Assembly (NCBI GenBank): GCA_002308255.1
Contig: DBVZ01000014.1
Location: 1-17,329, forward strand
DNA from: Lachnospiraceae bacterium UBA1251
GTDB lineage: Bacteria; Bacillota; Clostridia; Lachnospirales; Lachnospiraceae
Direction of reading: 5' to 3'
Length of the DNA stretch: 17,329 nt
Position 1 is the first letter of the stretch. Each line of letters opens with the position of its first letter. The notes beneath the pieces were generated by a model. The model searched no databases and had not been told where the DNA came from. It saw only the letters and a list, made by a program, of their open reading frames with translations. The position numbers were made by a program, and so were the translations under genes. Positions 1-12,212 of this stretch are shown here, one piece after another.

Positions 1-1
1 C

Positions 2-277
2 ATGCGTAAACTCACCCATAACGAAGTGATCGAACTGCGGGCGTGCAAGGTAATGGAAGACGGAAGAATGGAATTCTTCCGACGTGCGGAACGCATGTAC
101 GCGGATGAACCGGATACCGTCAAACGGCTTGAAGAGCTGCGGGAAATGTATCTCAGCATTCAGGAGATCCCGTTCATGAACAGCAGCGCATACGGCGCTT
201 ATATGAAATCAATGGAAATGTATTATAATTACATGGATGAAATGCTTGCGGACATGGGCTACACGGCTCATGATTAA
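2..277 (+). CDS. Small hypothetical protein, possibly 5'-truncated
   Basis: This open frame of 91 residues ends in TAA at 275-277. I do not recognise the family. The protein is rich in charged residues, methionine and tyrosine, has no signal peptide or membrane segment, and reads as mostly helical and soluble. One visible patch is the repeated Met/Tyr pattern near the C-terminus (around YMKSMEMYYNYMDEM). The ATG lies at the second base of the window, so no ribosome binding site can be seen and the real start may be further left. It is followed 10 bases after its stop by an intrinsic terminator, which supports it as a real, separately ended gene. Codon use looks like that of its neighbours. 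No function is proposed. Confidence 0.6.
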   Translation: MRKLTHNEVIELRACKVMEDGRMEFFRRAERMYADEPDTVKRLEELREMYLSIQEIPFMNSSAYGAYMKSMEMYYNYMDEMLADMGYTAHD

Positions 278-287
278 TGAACTTTCC

Positions 288-324
288 GGCGCCTGACTCT
301 TCTTTTTGAGCCAGGCGCCTTTTT
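288..324 (+). terminator. Intrinsic terminator after the first small gene
   Basis: A 12-base arm (288-299) pairs with 308-319 with a single A/C mismatch, around an 8-base loop. It is followed by five T residues (320-324). It ends the upstream transcript and separates that gene from carB. Confidence 0.85.
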
Positions 325-392
325 CATGCGGATGCCGGACGGTCTTGGCCGCCCGGTCTCCCGGGTGTTTCAGACAGCAGTTTTACCGCACC

Positions 393-398
393 AGGAGG
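393..398 (+). promoter_or_regulatory. Ribosome binding site that sets the carB start
   Basis: AGGAGG lies five bases before ATG 404. It favours this start over the in-frame ATG at 326, which would add 26 residues unlike any CarB N-terminus and would begin just after the terminator. Confidence 0.9.
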
Positions 399-403
399 AA
401 ACA

Positions 404-3622
<3,219 letters not shown>

Positions 3623-3642
3623 GGACAGAATCGGAATAAAGG

Positions 3643-3672
3643 CACCTCACTCCTGCAGTGAGGTGTTTTTTT
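3643..3672 (+). terminator. Intrinsic terminator after carB
   Basis: A perfect 9-bp stem (3643-3651 with 3657-3665) around a 5-base loop is followed by seven T residues (3666-3672). It lies 20 bases after the carB stop and closes carB as a single-gene unit at its 3' end. Confidence 0.95.
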
Positions 3673-3730
3673 CAGGGGCCTGTAAGATTTCGTCAATGTT
3701 CCTGTCTCATCAGGTAAGGAGGAAAATACC

Positions 3731-4894
3731 ATGAAAAAAAGAGTTTTTTCAGTGATCGGCATACTGCTCGCAGCACTTCTTGTGATGACCGCCTGCGGTT
3801 CTTCGTCGGGAGCCGGCTACAGGGCAGACAGGAAAGACGCTTCTTCGTCGGCCGCGGAAGCACCCGCTTATTATGCGGATGAAGAAGCAATGGAGCCGGA
3901 ATACGCGGCGGAAGCGGAATCCGAAGAGAACGGCGAAGACGGCGGATCCGCCTATACGGCGGCCCAGGACAGCGCGGGAACCGTGCTGACAGACGACAAG
4001 CTGGTCTATACCTGCAATCTTCAGATCGAGACAACGGAATACGCGAAGACCGTGCAGGCGATCCGGGAGAAGATCCGGCAGTACAATGCCATTATCGAGT
4101 ACGAGTCGGAAAATGACGACGACTACAACTGGTATTACAGCGGGCACGTCAAGAGGTCCGGCACCATGACCCTGAACCTGACGATCCGCGTTCCTGCCGC
4201 GCAGTATGACGCTTTTGTCACGGATGCGGGTGACTTCGGAAAAGTCACTTCGAGAAGCCAGAACGTGGAGAACATCAGCCGCAGATACCACAGTACGGAA
4301 GCAAGGATCGAGGCCCTCGAAAAAGAGGAAAAACGCCTGAACGAGATGATGGACAAGGCGGATACGATCGAGGAGATGATCTATATCGAGGAGCGGCTGA
4401 CGGATGTGGAGGCGGAACTCAACGCGAATAAGACGAATCTGGCTTCCATGGATGTGGACGTCGCCTATTCGACCGTCAATCTCAGCGTGAGGGAAGTCAT
4501 GGTCTACACGGAGGAGCAGAAGCCTGCCGTCACGTTCGGCCAGAGGGTCAGACAGGCATTCTCGGAATCCTGGGAAGGATTTACGGGATTTCTCGAGGGC
4601 TTCCTGATCGTGATCATTCATCTGCTTCCGTTTATCGTCTGCGGACTTGTTCTGGCAGCGGTGATCGTACTGGCAAACCGTGCAGCCGACAGGAAACATC
4701 CGGAGCGGAAAGAACGCCGCCTGCGCAGAAAAGAGGACAGAAAGGCAGCGAAAGAACGTGCGAAGGCAATGAAGATGAACCGGGGATACCCGCGGCACCC
4801 GATGCCGGGGCCGGTGAATCCTCCGGCGCCCAAAGAACCGGTGAAGACCGCCGAAGAGAAGGAAAAAGATCAGACGGACGCGCCTGAAGCATAA
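3731..4894 (+). CDS. DUF4349-family lipoprotein with C-terminal membrane segment
   Basis: The start ATG 3731 follows AAGGAGG (3716-3722) by eight bases. The product is 387 residues. A basic N-terminus and hydrophobic stretch end in a lipobox-like VMTAC, so Cys22 is the likely lipid attachment site. A low-complexity Ser/Ala/Glu linker runs to about residue 90. A domain matching DUF4349 follows, starting near LVYTCNLQIETTEY, with a charged coiled coil at about residues 188-245. A strong membrane helix spans roughly 291-317, then comes a very basic, later proline-rich tail. The protein therefore looks attached to the outer face of the membrane at its N-terminus and spans the membrane near its C-terminus, with the tail inside. 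The function of DUF4349 is not established. It is not operonic with carB (terminator between). No convincing promoter is seen in the short gap. Confidence 0.88.
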   Translation: MKKRVFSVIGILLAALLVMTACGSSSGAGYRADRKDASSSAAEAPAYYADEEAMEPEYAAEAESEENGEDGGSAYTAAQDSAGTVLTDDKLVYTCNLQIETTEYAKTVQAIREKIRQYNAIIEYESENDDDYNWYYSGHVKRSGTMTLNLTIRVPAAQYDAFVTDAGDFGKVTSRSQNVENISRRYHSTEARIEALEKEEKRLNEMMDKADTIEEMIYIEERLTDVEAELNANKTNLASMDVDVAYSTVNLSVREVMVYTEEQKPAVTFGQRVRQAFSESWEGFTGFLEGFLIVIIHLLPFIVCGLVLAAVIVLANRAADRKHPERKERRLRRKEDRKAAKERAKAMKMNRGYPRHPMPGPVNPPAPKEPVKTAEEKEKDQTDAPEA

Positions 4895-4913
4895 AAAAGG
4901 GAAGAGAAAGACA

Positions 4914-4947
4914 AAAGAGAGGACGCCGTGCAGCGTCCTCTTTATTA
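4914..4947. terminator. Bidirectional terminator between the DUF4349 gene and addA
   Basis: GAGGACGC (4919-4926) pairs perfectly with GCGTCCTC (4933-4940) around a 6-base loop. T-rich bases follow on the plus strand (4941-4947), and an A-rich run lies before it (about 4911-4918), which becomes a T-rich tract on the minus strand. It can end both converging transcripts. The addA stop codon (4945-4947) lies within its flank. Confidence 0.85.
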
Positions 4948-7900
4948 TTCTACCGGAATCTCCTCCCCGAAGAAGAACGAATAGATATATTGTTCCGTCA
5001 CTGCGAGCCCCGTCAGTCTTTGCAGTGCGTCAGCGTAAGTAAGGAGCTGTGCCCGGTACTTTCGGAGCAGCTCTTCGCTGCTTCCGGAGCTGACATAATC
5101 CGTCTTATAATCTACAAGAATGATGCGGCCGCCTTCCGTAAACCAGGCGTCGATGACGCCCTGCACAAGGATGGTCTCGGAAGAAGGAAACGACGGATCG
5201 ATCGTATCCGCCGGGACGGAGTATGTAAACGGCGTCTCCCGGAAAAGCTTTCCCCGGGCTGCCGCGTCCGCCATTCTCCTGCCGATCGGGGAGCGGAGAA
5301 ATGTCTCTATGTCCGCTGTCCGGATCACGGCTGCTTCTTCTTCTTTAAGATGACCGTTTTCCTTGAGGCGGGAGATCTCCTGATTTATTTTTTCCCTCAG
5401 AGTACTGTCCGGAGTGCCCTCCGCGCTGTCCGGCCGCGCAGCGCCGGCATTTTCCGGGACGGCATCGCCTGCCGCAGCCCCATAGTCCATCAGCTCCATA
5501 AACTTGTGATAGACCGTGCCGCGGCCCGCGCCGGTGAGCGCTTCCGGCTCATCCCTCATAAAGGCGGGGATCAGCGGGATCACAGGCGGGTCGTCAAAGA
5601 CCTGAAATGCCTCTTCGTCGTGATAGCGGGCGGCCTTGAGCTCCGAGACGGAGATCTTTGCGGGCATGCGGTCGAGTCCCTCGTGGGGATAGTGGAAGGA
5701 AAAACGCTCCGTAAGAAGCTGATGAAGCGCTTCGCTGAAAGGCTGCGAAAGATCCGCCGTTTGCATTTTCCGGAACAGCGCGGCTTCTTTCTCATTTTTA
5801 TCGCTGACTTCCTGCTTTATTTCATTTCCGGAAATCTCCGCGAACCGGAGCGGCGCGGGCTCTCCCGGAGCCGTTTCCGGCAGGGAGACAGAACTCCTGA
5901 AGAGGGAAGGATCCGTGCCCGGAAGCGCTGCGGCCCGCATCGCGGCAGGAAGCACAAAATCCCAGAAACTCAAAGCGCTGCTGAGGACCGCTTCGGGAAG
6001 AAAGACCTCATCATAATCGGGAGGCATTTTCTTTTTATCGAGCGCCTCCCCGTTTTTAACGATCCCCGAGAGGATCAGTTTCTGTTCCGCGCGGGTCATG
6101 GCGACGTACAGCACACGCAGTTCCTCGCCGACGGCGTCTTTCATAAGGCGGCGGCGGATGGCCTGTTTTGCCGGCGTCTTGATCCGGACCCGGTCTTCCA
6201 GGCGCAGATAGTCGGAGGCGATGCCGCAGTCCGGATGGATGAGCACAGACTTGTTCAGATCCGTCAGATTGAACTGTTTGTGCATCTGTCCCAGGATGAC
6301 GATCGGGAATTCCAGGCCTTTGCTGGAGTGGATCGTCATGATCCGGACGGCATTTCCGCCCTCGCCGGTGAGGGCGGCTTCGCCGGTGTCGATATCATAT
6401 TTGCGAAGCTCGTTTACATAACGTATAAAATGGTACAGCCCGGCATAGCTGGTCTTCTCATATTCCGCGGCGAGCGTGATCAGCATCTCGAGATTGCCGG
6501 AGCGGATGGGCCCTCCCGGCAGCGCGCGGACGTAGTCCGCAAAACCCGTCTCGGAAATGAGACGGAAAATAAGTTCGTGAACCGGCTGCCGCCGTGCGGA
6601 TTCGCGGTATTGCGCAAAGTCCCGGAGAAACGCATCAAGACGGTCCCGCAGGGAGATCTCATCGCCTTCCTCCGCGTACAGCTGTACGCAGTCCCAGAAG
6701 GAAGCACGCGGCATCTTCTCCTGACGGTCCGCAAATGTGCGGATCACTGCCATTTCCCGGGCGTCAAGACGCATAAAGGGCGAGCGAAGCACCGCCGCAA
6801 GAGGAATATCCTGCCGCGGATTATCCAGAATGGCCAGATACTGCAGAACCGCCTGGACTTCCTGCGCCGTGTAATAGCCGGTTTTCCTTGTCGTGTACAC
6901 GGGGATCCCGCGGATCCGGAGCGTTTCCTGAAGGATCTCCGCAAACTCCCCCATGGAGCGGAGCAGAACCACGATATCCCGGTATTCGGCGGAACGGGCG
7001 GATCCCGTTTTCTTATCGAAGAGAAGAGTGTTCCCGGTCAGGGACAGGATCCGGTCCGAGATGGCCCAGGCCTCGGTCTCCATGCCGGTCCGGGCGGAGG
7101 CGGGAGTGCCGTCGTCCGCGGCGGACGGATAAACAAGCATGCATTCGGTCTGATAGTCGGACAGGACCGTGCTTCTGCCTTCCTCCGCCGGCTCCGGATA
7201 GATCTCTCCCGCACCGTAAACGAGAGCCGCGTCGTCATCATAATCGATCCCGCCGACCTCCCGCCGCATGATCTGCCGGAAAATGCAGTTGACGGAGCGG
7301 ATGACCTCCCGGCGGCTCCGGAAATTGGAGCGGAGATCGATCCGCCGGTCGTGATCCGTGGTGCCCCGGTCATATTTTTTCATGAACAGATCGGGACGCG
7401 CCTGACGGAAACTGTAAATGCTCTGTTTGACGTCGCCGACCATAAAGTAGTTGTCTTCGCCCCGCGCGATGCGGGAGACGGCGAGCAGGACCGCTTCCTG
7501 CAGGTAATTGCTGTCCTGATATTCGTCGATCATCACGGCAAGATAACGGTCGCCGAGTTCCGAAGCGGCCTGTGTGGGATGACCGTCCGCATCCGTGAGG
7601 ATCCGGAGGGAAAACTGCTCGAGATCGTTATAGTCGAGCAGGTTCTTCTCCCGCTTTGCCGCGGAGAACATCTCACGGAAACGCCGGACCAGCCGGATGA
7701 GCTCCGCGAGGACGGGGATGGAATTCCTCTGGCTCTCAAGGAGCGTTTCCGCATCATAGCGGAGATAGTCCGAGAGCAGTGACTCGCGGATCTTCTTTAT
7801 GGAAGCTCTGGTGTTCTTAAAAGGCTCCCGCAGGGAGGCGTCCTCACCCGCAAGCGGTTTGGCGGAGGAAAGTTTTACCGGGGAGAAGGATGTCAGTATA

Positions 7901-8712
7901 TTCCGAAGACTCTCATAATCGTTTCGTGCCCGGTCCAGCGCCAGGAACAGTTCCAGTGAATCCTGCGCCGCCGGGATATAAGCGGACGGACCGGCGGGAC
8001 TGTCCGCCAGTTCCGCGTTCTGCTTCGAGAGCATAAGCCCGCGGGAAATGAGAGAGTGCATGTCGCTCAGGTATTCTCCCATCCATAAGACATGGTCCGC
8101 ATTTTCCCACCGGATGTCCTCCGGCGCGTTCATGCAGTCCGTGAGCCATCCGTCCGGATCCGGTCCGGAAAATGCCGTATCGTACACTTTCAGGATCATC
8201 TCCGCCGGGGCTGATGCGGATCGTCCGGGAGCGAACGTATCCATAAATTCTATATAGGAAGGACTGCCGGCCTCGTGTTCTTCCTCGAACATCTTCTTCA
8301 GAGTGTCCTCCCGAAGAAGCTTCATCTCGCCCTCGTCTGCAACGCGGAAACCGCCCTCGAGCCCGATGGAGGCGCCATAGCTTCGGAGCACATACGAACA
8401 GAACCCGTCGATCGTGGTGATGCGGGCGTTGGGAAGCAATGTGAGCTGGCGGGCGGGAACAGGGTCGTCCGGAGATTCATCGAGCCTTTTTTCCAGCGCG
8501 GCGCGGATCCGCTCCCGCATCTGGGCGGCAGCGGCCCTTGTAAAGGTCACGACGAGGAGGCGGTCGATATCCGCCGGGTGTGCGGGATCTGTGATCAGGG
8601 TCAGGATCCGCTCAACGAGAACGGCCGTTTTTCCGGATCCGGCAGCGGCAGCGACGAGGATATTTCTGCCGCGGGAATCGATCACGCGTTTTTGATCATC
8701 TGTCCACTGCAT
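4945..8712 (-). CDS. addA: ATP-dependent helicase/nuclease subunit A (AddA)
   Basis: AddA is the UvrD-like 3'-5' helicase and nuclease half of AddAB, which resects double-strand breaks for RecA loading in Firmicutes. The product is 1255 residues (B. subtilis about 1230). Visible motifs are a Q-motif (TDDQKRVID, residues 4-12), Walker A GSGKT at 25-29 and Walker B-like MIDEYQD at 394-400. A PD-(D/E)XK-type nuclease domain at the C-terminus has GTVYHKFME, then D1188 in GVIDAWF and D1201-YKT-D1205. All key nuclease residues are present, so it should be active. ATG 8712 follows AGGAGG (8719-8724) by six bases. The start overlaps the end of addB by 17 bases, which suggests translational coupling. 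It is the last gene of the trkA-trkH-addB-addA unit. Confidence 0.97.
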   Translation of the reverse strand: MQWTDDQKRVIDSRGRNILVAAAAGSGKTAVLVERILTLITDPAHPADIDRLLVVTFTRAAAAQMRERIRAALEKRLDESPDDPVPARQLTLLPNARITTIDGFCSYVLRSYGASIGLEGGFRVADEGEMKLLREDTLKKMFEEEHEAGSPSYIEFMDTFAPGRSASAPAEMILKVYDTAFSGPDPDGWLTDCMNAPEDIRWENADHVLWMGEYLSDMHSLISRGLMLSKQNAELADSPAGPSAYIPAAQDSLELFLALDRARNDYESLRNILTSFSPVKLSSAKPLAGEDASLREPFKNTRASIKKIRESLLSDYLRYDAETLLESQRNSIPVLAELIRLVRRFREMFSAAKREKNLLDYNDLEQFSLRILTDADGHPTQAASELGDRYLAVMIDEYQDSNYLQEAVLLAVSRIARGEDNYFMVGDVKQSIYSFRQARPDLFMKKYDRGTTDHDRRIDLRSNFRSRREVIRSVNCIFRQIMRREVGGIDYDDDAALVYGAGEIYPEPAEEGRSTVLSDYQTECMLVYPSAADDGTPASARTGMETEAWAISDRILSLTGNTLLFDKKTGSARSAEYRDIVVLLRSMGEFAEILQETLRIRGIPVYTTRKTGYYTAQEVQAVLQYLAILDNPRQDIPLAAVLRSPFMRLDAREMAVIRTFADRQEKMPRASFWDCVQLYAEEGDEISLRDRLDAFLRDFAQYRESARRQPVHELIFRLISETGFADYVRALPGGPIRSGNLEMLITLAAEYEKTSYAGLYHFIRYVNELRKYDIDTGEAALTGEGGNAVRIMTIHSSKGLEFPIVILGQMHKQFNLTDLNKSVLIHPDCGIASDYLRLEDRVRIKTPAKQAIRRRLMKDAVGEELRVLYVAMTRAEQKLILSGIVKNGEALDKKKMPPDYDEVFLPEAVLSSALSFWDFVLPAAMRAAALPGTDPSLFRSSVSLPETAPGEPAPLRFAEISGNEIKQEVSDKNEKEAALFRKMQTADLSQPFSEALHQLLTERFSFHYPHEGLDRMPAKISVSELKAARYHDEEAFQVFDDPPVIPLIPAFMRDEPEALTGAGRGTVYHKFMELMDYGAAAGDAVPENAGAARPDSAEGTPDSTLREKINQEISRLKENGHLKEEEAAVIRTADIETFLRSPIGRRMADAAARGKLFRETPFTYSVPADTIDPSFPSSETILVQGVIDAWFTEGGRIILVDYKTDYVSSGSSEELLRKYRAQLLTYADALQRLTGLAVTEQYIYSFFFGEEIPVE

Positions 8713-11700
8713 GGTTCTCCTCCTTTCCTTCCGCTTCCGGATCGACAGTATTTTCAGGTGTCCGATTCTCCGGTACAGAGGCTGTCCCGGCGTTCAGAAC
8801 TGTCTCCATTGCCTGCCAGATATCATCATTTTTCTGCTTTTCGAGATCCCGGAAATGATAGCCGGGTATGCGCCGGTCAAGCCCGCACACGCTTAAATAC
8901 GGACAGTAATCGCAGGCGGAGCTGTTTTTCATGCGGTAAGGGTCCGCGTCGGATCTTCCGCTCATAATGCCGCAGGCGATCTCCGCGGCTTTCTTCTCGG
9001 CAAAACGCATCAGCAGATCAAAATTTTCCTGCGGGATCGCTGCAGAACCTGCCGTCGGGATCTCCTTTTTCGTCAGAGTGACCGGTATGACAACGGACTT
9101 GCTCCGGCCTTCATAAAGTTCCCGGTCAAGACGGGAGAGAACTTCCCTCTCCCCGGAGAGGATGCCGTTCGGTTTCAGCTTCTCCATGAGCGCGGCAAGC
9201 TTCTCTTCTTCGGTGGCACTGGGATCGGTCTCGATGACCGGATCGTCGATATTGTAATAGAAAATACCGGCGGGGCGCGGCATTTTGCCGGTCCGCCTGC
9301 GCGTGAGGTTCATGGCCGCCCTGAGATACAGGACGAGCTGCAGCTGCAGTCCGTAATAGATCTGCGAGAGGTCAAATGAGGTCGTTCCGCTCTTGTAATC
9401 AATGATCTTGACCAGAACGCTGCTGTCCGTCCCGCAGATGTCGATACGGTCAATCTTGCCGTTCAGGATCATGGAAATGCGGCTGGACGGATCCTGCTCC
9501 TCAAGGGAAAGGAAATCATTCTCACGGAAATCCACTTCAAATCCGGAGGGGATAAAATCGCCGTGGGAGAGCTGGAGCGTCAGGACTTCCACCGTGCGGC
9601 GCATCATGCGTTTGAGCCGCACAAGTTCGTATTCCATGGCCGCGGAGTCATGGAGAAGGCGGCCGCTGTAGGTCGCGGCGGCATTCTCAATACAGGTATC
9701 CGCGAGAAGCTCTCTTTCTTCGGAGGGAAGATCCTGCCACAGGCGTCCGCTCTGCCGCACTTTGCCGGCATAATTTTCCAGCGCTTCATGGAGAACATTT
9801 CCCCGGTCCATGCCGGAATAAGTGAATTCCGCCCGCTCGGAGAGCCGGAGCCCGTAGGCGGCGAAATGGGAAAATGCGCACGACGCGAATCTCTCGAGTC
9901 GGGTGACAGATCCTTTCAGGGAAGTCCCGTAAAGTGCAAGAGCCGTTTTCTCTCCGATATGATCGGCAGGTTTTCTTGCCGAGGCAGCTTCTGTCAGCAG
10001 AGCGCAGCCCGGATTGTCCGGATCGTGCAGGACGAGAGAGCGGTAGAGCTCGAGATAATCCGTCTGTTCGTTTTCCGGAAGTGTCTCCGCCAGGACGAGC
10101 GGGAGCTCATGAAGGCCGTCAAGGGGCGTTTCGATCTCCCGGACGGGTGTTTTATCTTCGTATTTCGTCTCAAGACGGGGAAACAGCCTGGAAACGGTGC
10201 GAAGAAGGAAAGACGGCTTCAGGGCTGCTCCGTCCGGATCCGTTCTCGAACAGGACAGAAACAGCGCTTCGGAAGGCTTTGTGAGCGCGAGGTAGAGATA
10301 GAAGCGCTGCTGCAGAAGCTCTTCGGGAGGCAGCGGTGCAAGGCGGATGCCGAGAGATTCGAGGACCGTCCGGTCTGCCTCCGTGAGGATCCCGTTCGTT
10401 TTGGCAGGGTGCGGAACCACACCGTCGTTCACACCGAGAAAGAGCAGCGCTTTGATCTCCCCGAGGCGGCTTCTCTCCACGTCGCCGATCGTGACCTGGT
10501 CGCCGGTGGGCGGAGTGATGCCGATCCTTGTCTCGGTGAGCGCAGACTCAAAAAGGGCGCGGTAGTCTCTCGCGGAGATGACATGTTCTCCGAGAATATC
10601 GGCCATTTTATCGAACAGACGCATGACAATGGCGTAGATCTGGGCGTATTCCCCTGCGAGGGAGAGCTGCCCGTCCTCCCGCAGCTTTTCTTCTTCCGCG
10701 GCCAGTTTCACCTGTACGTCACAGGCGGCAGAAAGGAGATAGAGCGCTTTGGTCTTGTCTGAGGCAGTACTTCCGGAAGCCGTGAAGGCATCGTGAACGG
10801 GGGCGAGCAGCGCGAAGATCTGGTCACGCAGTTCGTTGAGATGAGGAATCTCTTTCTCATCCTGTCCTTTATAGTGCAGCTTCCAGGATTCAGACCATTT
10901 TGCCCTCGAACGGATCCCGAGCGCGAGCACATAGTTTTCCAGGCGGTCAATGTCATCCCGCTCAAGATCGGTGAGACCGGTCCTGAGCAGGCGGAATACA
11001 GCGCCGGCGGACCATCCTTCCGTGATGATCTGCATGGCGGCGCGGAGAAATTCTATATAGGGATGGTGCAGAACAGTCCTTTTCTCATCCACGAAGAACG
11101 GAATGCCGTATTCCGGGAAAATGCGGCGGATGAGATCGCCGTAGGAAGCGAGATCCCCGGCTATGACAGCGATATCCCGGTAACGGAATCCTTTCTCCCG
11201 GATCATGCGGCGGATCCTGCGCGCTGCGGAGCGCACTTCCGCGTGGGGATTCTCGCAGGAGGCGATGCGGATGCCTTCTGCTTCACCCTCATAGAGAGCC
11301 CTTCTGTCCCGGAAAATGTGTTTTTCGAGAAAACGAAGTTCCGGGCAGCGGGCGAGACGGCTTTCCGGACCGTCTTCGATGAAAACAGGAGACAGGACAG
11401 GGATCCGTACTTCCGCCGCAAGATCTTCGAGCGAACGCATCATGGCGCGGCTCATGAGGTAGAGATCGGAATCGCCCCCCGGGCCTTTTGCCCACGTCCG
11501 GTCGATGGCCGCGGTGACATATACGTTTCTTGCGTGAGTGAGGAGCTCCCGAAGAACCGGGAGCTGGACCGGAGTAAAACCGGTGAACCCGTCGAAGGCG
11601 ACGGTGCAGTTCCGAAGGAAAGCGGAGCGGCCGATGAGACGCGCAAGATAGGTGGGCACCTCTTCCGCGTTCATGAAATGCTCCCGGCAGTAAGCACGGT

Positions 11701-12190
11701 AATCTGCAAGAAGCGAAGCGATATCCCGGAGTTTTACGCGGAGCTCCGGAGAAACGGAAGCGCTGCCTTCCAGAAGATTTTCCGGGGTGACGGAATACTG
11801 CATGAGTTCCGAGAGCACGGATTTGATCTCGGAAATGGATCCGGGCTGATTAAGATGCCTGCCGAGATACGGCATTTCCTTTTTCTTCTCGAGGGAAATG
11901 CGGCGCAGCACGATGCTTTTTCCGCTCTCCTCGAGGAGCTCGCGCGTGTCCGTGCCGGTCTCGTCGAAAATGCGGTATGCCAGGCGGTTCAGGGAAAGCA
12001 CGTCGATATTGAGAATGCCGCCGCGCGGATGCAGGCGCACGAGCTCGGTCTGCGTCTGCATGGAGAACTGCTCCGGAACGATGATCAGGAAATTCTGTTC
12101 CGGATGCTGCATGGATTCTTCTATGATCCTTTGAAAAAGGCAGCGGGATTTTCCGCTGCCCGGTGTGCCGAGGATGAACTGCAGTGCCAA
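8696..12190 (-). CDS. addB: ATP-dependent helicase/nuclease subunit B (AddB)
   Basis: AddB is the partner of AddA. It contributes the second nuclease and, in B. subtilis, Chi recognition. The product is 1164 residues (B. subtilis 1166). Walker A GTPGSGKS lies at residues 8-15. The nuclease motif IDYKSG has D931 and K933. The four iron-sulfur cysteines are all present: C771, then C1093-x2-C1096-x5-C1102, the same pattern as the AddB iron staple. The start codon is TTG at 12190-12188, supported by AAGGAGGG (12196-12203) five bases before it. The next in-frame Met comes after the Walker A motif and so cannot be the start. It lies 22 bases after trkH and overlaps addA by 17 bases. Confidence 0.97.
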   Translation of the reverse strand: MALQFILGTPGSGKSRCLFQRIIEESMQHPEQNFLIIVPEQFSMQTQTELVRLHPRGGILNIDVLSLNRLAYRIFDETGTDTRELLEESGKSIVLRRISLEKKKEMPYLGRHLNQPGSISEIKSVLSELMQYSVTPENLLEGSASVSPELRVKLRDIASLLADYRAYCREHFMNAEEVPTYLARLIGRSAFLRNCTVAFDGFTGFTPVQLPVLRELLTHARNVYVTAAIDRTWAKGPGGDSDLYLMSRAMMRSLEDLAAEVRIPVLSPVFIEDGPESRLARCPELRFLEKHIFRDRRALYEGEAEGIRIASCENPHAEVRSAARRIRRMIREKGFRYRDIAVIAGDLASYGDLIRRIFPEYGIPFFVDEKRTVLHHPYIEFLRAAMQIITEGWSAGAVFRLLRTGLTDLERDDIDRLENYVLALGIRSRAKWSESWKLHYKGQDEKEIPHLNELRDQIFALLAPVHDAFTASGSTASDKTKALYLLSAACDVQVKLAAEEEKLREDGQLSLAGEYAQIYAIVMRLFDKMADILGEHVISARDYRALFESALTETRIGITPPTGDQVTIGDVERSRLGEIKALLFLGVNDGVVPHPAKTNGILTEADRTVLESLGIRLAPLPPEELLQQRFYLYLALTKPSEALFLSCSRTDPDGAALKPSFLLRTVSRLFPRLETKYEDKTPVREIETPLDGLHELPLVLAETLPENEQTDYLELYRSLVLHDPDNPGCALLTEAASARKPADHIGEKTALALYGTSLKGSVTRLERFASCAFSHFAAYGLRLSERAEFTYSGMDRGNVLHEALENYAGKVRQSGRLWQDLPSEERELLADTCIENAAATYSGRLLHDSAAMEYELVRLKRMMRRTVEVLTLQLSHGDFIPSGFEVDFRENDFLSLEEQDPSSRISMILNGKIDRIDICGTDSSVLVKIIDYKSGTTSFDLSQIYYGLQLQLVLYLRAAMNLTRRRTGKMPRPAGIFYYNIDDPVIETDPSATEEEKLAALMEKLKPNGILSGEREVLSRLDRELYEGRSKSVVIPVTLTKKEIPTAGSAAIPQENFDLLMRFAEKKAAEIACGIMSGRSDADPYRMKNSSACDYCPYLSVCGLDRRIPGYHFRDLEKQKNDDIWQAMETVLNAGTASVPENRTPENTVDPEAEGKEENHAVDR

Positions 12191-12195
12191 GAATA

Positions 12196-12203
12196 CCCTC
12201 CTT
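12196..12203 (-). promoter_or_regulatory. Ribosome binding site that sets the TTG start of addB
   Basis: On the minus strand this reads AAGGAGGG, five bases before TTG 12190. It decides the start, because no ATG or GTG at this point keeps the Walker A motif in the protein. Confidence 0.88.
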
Positions 12204-12212
12204 AAAGGAACG

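Noticed and set aside
326..403. N-terminal extension of carB from ATG 326
   Set aside because: It begins two bases after the terminator T tract, lacks a ribosome binding site, and adds residues absent from CarB. ATG 404 has AGGAGG at ideal spacing.
325..403. Promoter, PyrR site or arginine operator before carB
   Set aside because: The stretch is GC-rich, with short inverted repeats such as CCCGG/CCGGG, but has no good -10/-35 pair, no PyrR-loop-like sequence and no AT-rich arginine box.
3673..3715. Promoter for the DUF4349 gene
   Set aside because: TAAGAT at about 3682 is a weak -10 candidate, and any -35 would fall in the terminator T tract. It is not supportable.
4990..7782. 930-codon open frame on the plus strand opposite addA
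   Set aside because: It lies wholly antisense to a secure addA with intact motifs, has no ribosome binding site or recognisable domain, and is typical of shadow frames in GC-rich genes. It is long but is best explained by codon bias.
10793..12205. 470-codon plus-strand frame opposite addB
   Set aside because: It is an antisense shadow of addB, with no ribosome binding site or domain.
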